A stretch of DNA of 64,000 nucleotides from Trichaptum fuscoviolaceum (taxonomy: Eukaryota > Basidiomycota > Agaricomycetes > Hymenochaetales > Trichaptaceae). Positions 58,301 to 64,000 of this stretch are shown one piece after another; position 1 is the stretch's first letter, and each line of letters starts with the position of its first letter. The stretch lies in assembly GCA_910574455.1 (NCBI GenBank), contig CAJSYZ010000002.1:6223390-6287389 (forward strand), in the 5' to 3' direction. Both the position numbers and the translations under genes were made by a program. Under the pieces are notes generated by a model. The model was given only the letters and a program-made list of their open reading frames with translations, was not told the origin of the DNA and made no database searches.

Positions 58301-59475
58301 GAGGATCCCGAATCAGAGGGAGCAGTTGCAGTGTATTGGTGTGGCAGGAGCAGCCAATGATACAGATGATTTCTTCGATGGCACTGTGGGTAATCAAGGG
58401 CACAACGAAATTGCTGACCTGGATGATTTCAGCACTTCATCAGTGGAAGGACTGCAAAGTAGTGTTGTTCTTCATGATGTGGAAAATACAGAACATCGGT
58501 TTTGCTTAGGTGGTAGAAGTGATCCTTCGAGCTTGATGTTAATGGCTTCGAAACAACGTCAGTAACACGAGCTTCAAATTGTGGCGCTGGATATCTGACT
58601 TATTCGTTGCTATCCTTACAGAGTCCAGTAAGCTGTACCCCAAACAGCTCAACGCTCTTGCGGCGATAAAAGGCCATCCGGAACTCCGACAGCTCCGACG
58701 ACTCATCAAAATATACTTATTCTGCAAGTACGAAAGGTGCAACTTGAACGAATTAGGATACTATGACCTCGGAAGCGCTTCTGAAAGCCTGATAGCCGAA
58801 CAACAGTTTGCACTGGACATGGGCAATGACATTGCCATCTTCCATTCAGCTACCGCGTATTTCGCCTACCGCGGCGAATCAATTCCTATAGAGCAAGCAA
58901 TGAGGGAGGTGATCAGGTCCAATCCCTCTTGGCGCGGAAAACCACGACGTGATGTCGTTCTTGTCCAAGTTAGTTCTTGCAAAAAGGGGTTTGCAGGGAT
59001 GCGAATTGCTCGGGTTATGCTTCTTTTCTCCTTCACCGCCAATGGAGAACGTCAGGAATGCGCCCTTGTCCAGTTTTTCAAGAACGTTGGAGACTCACCT
59101 GACAGAAAAACAAGAATGTGGATAGTCGAGCCAGAGTATGAGTCAGAGACCTCTACCGCGTGCCAGCGTAGTACTATTGGAAGTTGCCGTCAACCGCTGA
59201 CTCGGACTCGCCGGAGTGACCTGAATGACACCTCCAACTCCGAGTCGGAGTCAGGCTACCCCCGTCACGGTGACTCAAAAACTCCAAAGTTATCCGTGAT
59301 AGCTCTAGGGAGTATCTTCCGTTTAGCTCACCTCCTTGGGGTTCCAGAGGGTGATGAATGTCCTCCGAAGTCATTGACACCTGAGGAGTCCCTGGACTTT
59401 TACAATAGATTCTATGTTAACCGATTTGCTGACATGCACATGCATGAAACATTGTACGAAAGTAGGCAACAATAA
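55387..59475 (+). pseudogene. Plavaka-type transposase, frameshifted
   Basis: Transposase of the fungal Plavaka group (CACTA-like cut-and-paste elements). It starts with a C2H2-like zinc finger (CTFSFCSRRF...H...H). After a frame change near 55780 come exons ending at 55913, then 55975-56600, 56651-56858, 56906-57143, 57214-57367, 57427-57578, 57633-57729, 57793 to about 58557 and 58622-59475. Family landmarks: FELADFLYREEQMSAG, YDVWYRDPLEVIRNLVDNP, FMSGNFAWEQ-like YMSGNFAWEQ, MFVPVILGSDKTTVSVGTG, EYYPLYLSIGNV, GLGSYIADYPEQV, then DLLHQIIKGVFKDHLVEW and SSITENKHI. Near 58050 a TG repeat is two bases longer than the family frame allows, shifting the reading. The C-terminal part keeps FYVNRFADMHMHE. 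Probably inactive as it stands. Confidence 0.85.
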
Positions 59476-60245
59476 AGATAAACCCTCATTTAGCTCACAA
59501 AGTACCTTGAAACTTATGAAGTAAGGATATAACATTTAAATGTTCAGTGACGGATTATGGTACTAGCTATACTAGAATTGTAGTGTTACTAGTCGGTGCA
59601 TCTTAGACTTCAAGTTCAAGTTGGATCATGTCGGATGCCACTGTCAGTGGCAGTGGTCAAAATTTCCCACTGCTGCAGTGCACTGGCAGCCTCAGGCTGA
59701 GTACTACTACTACTGGTACTAGTACTACTAGTATGAACATAGAAAACTTCAAGTAAAAAGTGTACAATAACATGGAACTTGCCAACAACTGGAAATGAAC
59801 CAATAACCTGCCTCAGGCTGCTACTACTACTAGTACTACTTCAAGTTCTAATTTAACCATCTTGAAGTTGAAGTTCAAGTTGAACACAGACTACTAGTAG
59901 TACTAGTCACGGTAGTACTATCAACTTGAAGCATATGCTATGAATAAATAAATAATTTTTTTGCAGTATATAGTAGTAATCAAGAAAACGATGTCACATA
60001 GTTGCTACTAGTACTAACTACCAATAGTGCAGCATAGTGCGAGAGGAGCTTTAAGTTAAACTTGAAAAGGGAGTAAGCACTGGCATAGAATGAGTAGTAC
60101 TAGTACAATCCGAGTCCTTGACTTTTGTCATAAACATAGTAAAACGAAATAAAAATTTAACACGGCCACAACTTAAACTTGAATCGCGCGCTGGTGAACC
60201 CTAGAACACTTCGTGTCGGGGAATGGTCCAATATGCAACCGCCAG
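59476..60245. repeat. Palindromic-word block 3
   Basis: Dense CACTG/CAGTG words, CAGCCTCAGGCTGAG (about 59688-59702), ACTAGTACTACTAGT runs, and CTTGAAGTTGAAGTTCAAG near 59870. Non-coding, AT-rich toward 60200. Confidence 0.75.
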
Positions 60246-62069
60246 TTACATCGCCGAGCTCATATTGACATCCGAGTCGGTGTCCGTGATGGGATCCAAT
60301 TTGTCGAGAAGAGCAAATAGGATTCCATAATCTGTTAAATAAAATGGACCATAATTACGAAGTAAATCGTCGACTGTCTTCAGGAGTAAAGAGTCAAAAA
60401 TTTGCTCTGCCGGAATAAGGGCATGATCGATGTGTTCCATATCTTCGTGGAGAAATTCGGCGGCCCTGTCGAGTCTTTCCTTGTCTATATCTTTGCGATC
60501 AGCATCGTCAAATTGCCTAATGGCTCGAGTCACTTCGATAATGCCCAGCCTAGCAAAGTCCATCTCCCTGGAGAAGCGCTGCATTGCACCATCATTCATG
60601 AGCAACAGATCCAGAAGCGAATCATCACAGAGGATGATTAAACATTTCCTGATCCAGTTGAACCTGCGCAGAACAACCGAATAATTTCCGTATTCGCGCT
60701 GGATTTGTCGATTATTCTCCAATGAGGATGTTCCACCATCAGCCGAGTCGACGCCAAGAATATCCATTGACTTCTGAATGAGTCGATGAAAGTCAGCTAG
60801 AGCAGCTTCTCCACCGGCACGTTCAAGTTCACGTTTCCATCGACGCCGAGCCTCTCGTGCTGTTCCGGATTGAAAGACAGTCGGAGTCGCCTGAGTCGCA
60901 GAACAATTGACTTCTGCTTCTGAGAGTTGACCAACGGGCGACTTTGGCAATTGTTCCGCACGGCATTTGTCTAGGAAGACGATCCAATCCTTGCACTCGT
61001 TATATGACCAAATAAGTAGGGGGAGAAAGAACTTGAGCGCAAGCCTTGGGTTTCGGGGCCTGCTTGTAGAGCCTTTAAGATTCACGCCCACGACTGGCGT
61101 AAAGTGCTTCAATTGAGCAGAGAGTTCACGACGAACATTTTCCTCGAGCTTTGTGCCTTTGATGTCGATCCTTATGGCAGAAAAGACAGATTTTGTCTGT
61201 ATCAATCGATTGCCGGCCTTCTCATCCTCAAATTTACGTTGCCAACGCACGATTGCATGGTGTGAATGATATCGGGCGACTAAGCAAGACAAGAAATTAT
61301 CCCAGATGACATCCCCAGTGAAAACATTGATGAGTTTCCCTGACGGGAAAAAGCCGGGAAGAACAGATATGAACGCCGTGGCAACAGCAAGTCTTGATTC
61401 CTCCACACGCTTGCGGATAAGCAGCTCAAGTGGCTCCTCGGGCTATAGCGCATTACCATAAGAACAAGCGGTTAGAGACGTGCATTCAAGCTTTTGATTT
61501 AATTTGCAGCTTACCGTATAACGCATCAGGATAGCTAGTTCTTCACCTAGCTTGAAGATCATGTCCGTGTACTGGTATGTACTGATCCGAAACTGGTCTA
61601 GCATCACAGCCGTCTTCCTCTGCAGAGCCTGTGCTTCCCTAACCCGGTTACTGATATACTGATTTGACGTATCAAAGTACCTCCCCAGCCGATCAGCCAG
61701 AACAAGTGTTTCCTTGAAATCGTTCGACGAAAACCCGAAGCGATTTGCATGCTCTAGCTTGGACTCTAAGCTTTTGGTGATTGACTGGACCACCGTGCTA
61801 TCGATATATGCTCCCGAGCGATAACCAAAGGGTAGGTCCTCTACAAGTCATTGAAGATAAGCCAAACCACACACTGAAATATAGATAATATGTGGTCCTA
61901 CCGAACTTAACCTCTACAGGATTTGTATACACTTCGTATTCGCTCTCTCGTCTTCGATGATCGCGGACTTTGAGCTGTGAGTGTTGAGACCAAAGCTGGA
62001 TTCTGAACCGTCCTCGTCCTCGTCTGTGTCCAAGCAAGAGCTTGGAGTATCCCCGAGATCAGAACTTGA
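60246..62069 (-). CDS. Unrecognised transposon-neighbour protein
   Basis: The last two exons are clear. Exon 61840-61515 is helical, with LGRYFDTSNQYISNRVREA and DQFRISTYQYTDMIF. Exon 61442-60246 has LPGFFPSGKLINVFTGDVIW, WSYNECKDWIVFLDKC, a basic REARRRWKRELERAGG and a long helical C-terminus ending at 60246. The spliced parts exceed 500 aa. The first exon, from an ATG near 62069, starts MSSSDLGDTPSS with an acidic DTDEDEDGSE patch. Its frame does not run into the acceptor-matching ESEYEVYTNPVEV stretch: one base appears to be missing near 61945, or an intron is unresolved. No domain recognised. A role as an accessory factor of the element is only inferred from position. Confidence 0.5.
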
Positions 62070-63545
62070 CATTTTGGAGATTTGATAGTGACTGAACGAA
62101 GAGCCTGAGCTACTTCAAGATCAAGTTGGCAGTGAGTGAAGTTGGAATGAAGGTCAAGTGTTGCCACCGTGGCATGCCACCGGCAGCCTGAGTAGTACTA
62201 GTAGTAGTAGGCTATTACTAGTACTAGTAGTAGCCTGAGTGAGCCACTGGCAGTGAGTGCCAGTGAGCCTGAGGGGCAACTTCAAGTTATTACTAATACT
62301 ACAGTACTAGTAGAAAACGGGCCGAGCTTCGCCGGCAAGTCCCTTACTCCGAGTCCGAGTCCCCCATTTGTCAACTTGAAGACGTTCGCACGGGAGGCAG
62401 ATTTCCCTGAGCGTTATCACGCAATTCCGGAACGCAGTGCCCTTCCTCCCAGAACTAGTAGCCTCACTGCCACTGGCACTGCAGTGGCAGCCTCAGGCTC
62501 AGGCTGAGCCTGAGTCACGGTATCACTGCCAGTGGCGCCACTGGATGAAGGATTTAGGACACCCGAAATTGAAACCCATAAGACCCCGCTTGGCACTCAG
62601 GCTGGCAAGCATTTAGGGAGGTTGAAGCCACCCGTCCACCGCCGGCCTTGAGCAGAAGTTCTGCCGGTCCATGGAGTCCCGCGGTATAACTTACCTTTGA
62701 ACTTGAAGGTAAGGTATCAGGGTGTACTTATGATATCTTACCTGATACTACTACTAGTACGGTAAGCAAGGCAGGCATTTAGGACGACTGTCCTAACACG
62801 GACCATCTGGCAGACCCTTCCCCTCTGCTAGATCCTGGAAATTTAGGGCCCGGGCAAGACGGAGAGTTTGGCTCCGAGCCGTGCCGTTTAGTACTAGTAC
62901 TACATACTACTTGTAGGACGAAAAAGCCGTTCTAAATCCTTAGTACGGGAAGCATAGCCTGAGTATGGTGGCTTCCGACTCAGCCTGAGCCGCAGGCTGC
63001 GTCACTACTCTAGTACCATCATAATGATGATCACGGTGCCTCCGCATCATCATGCCGTGAAACACAAACAAGTATAGTACTACTATAGTACTATCCGGCG
63101 AGGACTCGGACTCCGAAGCAAACTGCGGCGGCCGAGCTGTCAAGTTGCTGAGATCATCAACTTCAAATTCGACTAGTAAGTACTAGTAGTAGTAGTAGTA
63201 GTACTAGTAGTTACGGTAGTAGTACTACTCGCGGCGGGTGCACTCATGCTGTGGCACTGCCAGTGCCAGTGAGGCTGGGAAGTCCTACTACTAGTAGTAG
63301 TAGTATCACTGGCATAGTAGTACTAGCCTGCGTACTTAAATTTAAATATAGTACTACTCTTCACGGCACTCCGTCAGCCTGAGTCACGGTGTGGCCTGCT
63401 GGCAGCGGTAGTATCCGACTTCCATCAACTTCTTCAAGTTCATGTTCCGACGGTGAATAGCTTTTAGTTGCCACTGGCAGCGGACCCCATCATGATGCCC
63501 CCCACATCATCTTGAAGCCAGCAACTCAACGACTATCCCTTCAGA
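62070..63545. repeat. Palindromic-word block 4 (largest)
   Basis: About 1.4 kb with the densest set of GCCACTGGCAGTG, AGCCTGAG/CTCAGGCT, ACTAGTAGTAGT and CTTCAAGTT words (for example 62170-62290, 62455-62540, 63175-63310). It also has three similar GGCATTTAGG-type stretches between 62600 and 62800. No gene supported. Confidence 0.7.
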
Positions 63546-64000
63546 ATGTCTGCCAGTGTTGTCCCTCATGCTAACATGCCACTGCTACCTGTTAACACTG
63601 GCATCCCGGGCCAGCAAGCCACTGGCACTCAGCCTGAGCCTCCCGGGCCAATCGAAGTCAGACTGCTGCTGGATCCAGAGGAAGCCAGACGAGCTGGTAT
63701 GTAGTACATGTCTCAAAAACTAGTATTAGTAGTAATTTCAATTCTTTCACAAAAAGTCCAAACAGGAATAGTTTCTTCCGGCAAAAATGGAGCCCATCCG
63801 TGGCCCGGGCTTATAAAGACGCGGTCAGACATGGTGAATTGGATTGAATTTCTCATTCAGTTGGTACAGCGAGATGACAGTGGCAAATCAGCAATCAAGT
63901 AAGTGTCATTCATGTTGCCAGCCTTCAAAGTATGTGACCAGGACATTCTCTTGACAGCCTGCCAGTGAATGGGCCCGGCGTCTCCATGTCCGACTCGGAG
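63546..64000 (+). CDS. Partial gene running off the right edge, unrecognised
   Basis: Exon 1, 63546-63696, encodes a Pro/Thr/Gly-rich start (MSASVVPHANMPLLPVNTG) followed by IEVRLLLDPEEARRAG. A canonical intron (GTATGT ... AACAG) leads to exon 2, 63766-63898, with HPWPGLIKTRSDMVNWIEF and a GTAAGT donor at 63899, so the gene continues beyond 64000. Frames join cleanly. The N-terminal coding sequence is itself built partly from the CACTGGC and GCCTGAGCC words of the neighbouring repeats. Family unknown. Confidence 0.5.

Larger units (their letters stand above)
49327..64000. mobile_element. Plavaka-type DNA transposon region (boundaries uncertain)
   Basis: A Plavaka-type transposase in the middle, accessory genes on both sides and palindromic-word blocks between all of them make this one mobile-element landscape. 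I could not identify terminal inverted repeats or a target-site duplication, and the right side runs off the window. It may be one large element or several nested ones. The left limit given is the first of the direct repeats. Confidence 0.55.

Overview
The window looks like a basidiomycete (Agaricomycetes-type) genome segment. The genes are split by many short GT-AG introns of about 50-75 nt. The content is typical of mushroom-forming fungi: a Tsp2-like tetraspanin, a bicupin oxalate decarboxylase, a GH53 galactanase, a small secreted 'glycopeptide' family, expanded F-box genes, and a Plavaka-type DNA transposon with a DUF6532-like neighbour. All exon structures were derived by eye from splice signals and reading-frame continuity. 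I ran no searches, so family names rest on recognised motifs.

Region 1 (1-20.8 kb) carries single-copy genes: tetraspanin (3650-5109), a PLP aminotransferase (7360-9241), oxalate decarboxylase (11631-13783), farnesyl diphosphate synthase (14175-15354), GH53 endo-galactanase (16933-18124) and a second aminotransferase (18739-20696). The last is a paralogue of the first, with eight shared intron positions plus one extra intron. Two decayed copies of one unrecognised gene lie in opposite orientation at about 0.25-1.4 kb and 15.8-16.8 kb, bracketing the tetraspanin-to-FPP-synthase stretch. No pathway links these genes convincingly; oxalate decarboxylase and galactanase fit a plant-matter-degrading lifestyle.

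Region 2 (21-48.9 kb) is a one-sided array of F-box genes, all on the minus strand and all with the same four-exon plan. Four are intact (starts at 24029, 40535, 43363 and 46361); the others are frameshifted, truncated or chimeric. Part of the array is a recent tandem amplification: unit A 22.2-30.6 kb, unit B 30.6-38.7 kb and a partial unit C 38.7-40.4 kb. Each full unit holds one F-box gene, one intronless gene for a pierisin/enterotoxin-A-like ADP-ribosyltransferase with two C-terminal fascin-like repeats, one nine-exon secreted glycopeptide gene, and an F-box remnant. In unit A the F-box and ADP-ribosyltransferase genes are open; in unit B both carry small frameshifting deletions, while the glycopeptide gene is intact in both.

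Region 3 (about 49-64 kb) is transposon territory: a Plavaka-type transposase on the plus strand (55.4-59.5 kb, frameshifted) flanked by minus-strand accessory genes. These are a DUF6532-like gene with an acidic tail at 50.5-53.5 kb, a charged coiled-coil gene at 53.9-55.0 kb and an unrecognised protein at 60.2-62.1 kb. A plus-strand gene runs off the right edge from 63546. The gaps between them are packed with a few self-complementary words. Short pieces of the same word set also occur inside the tandem units, linking the transposon family to the amplified locus.
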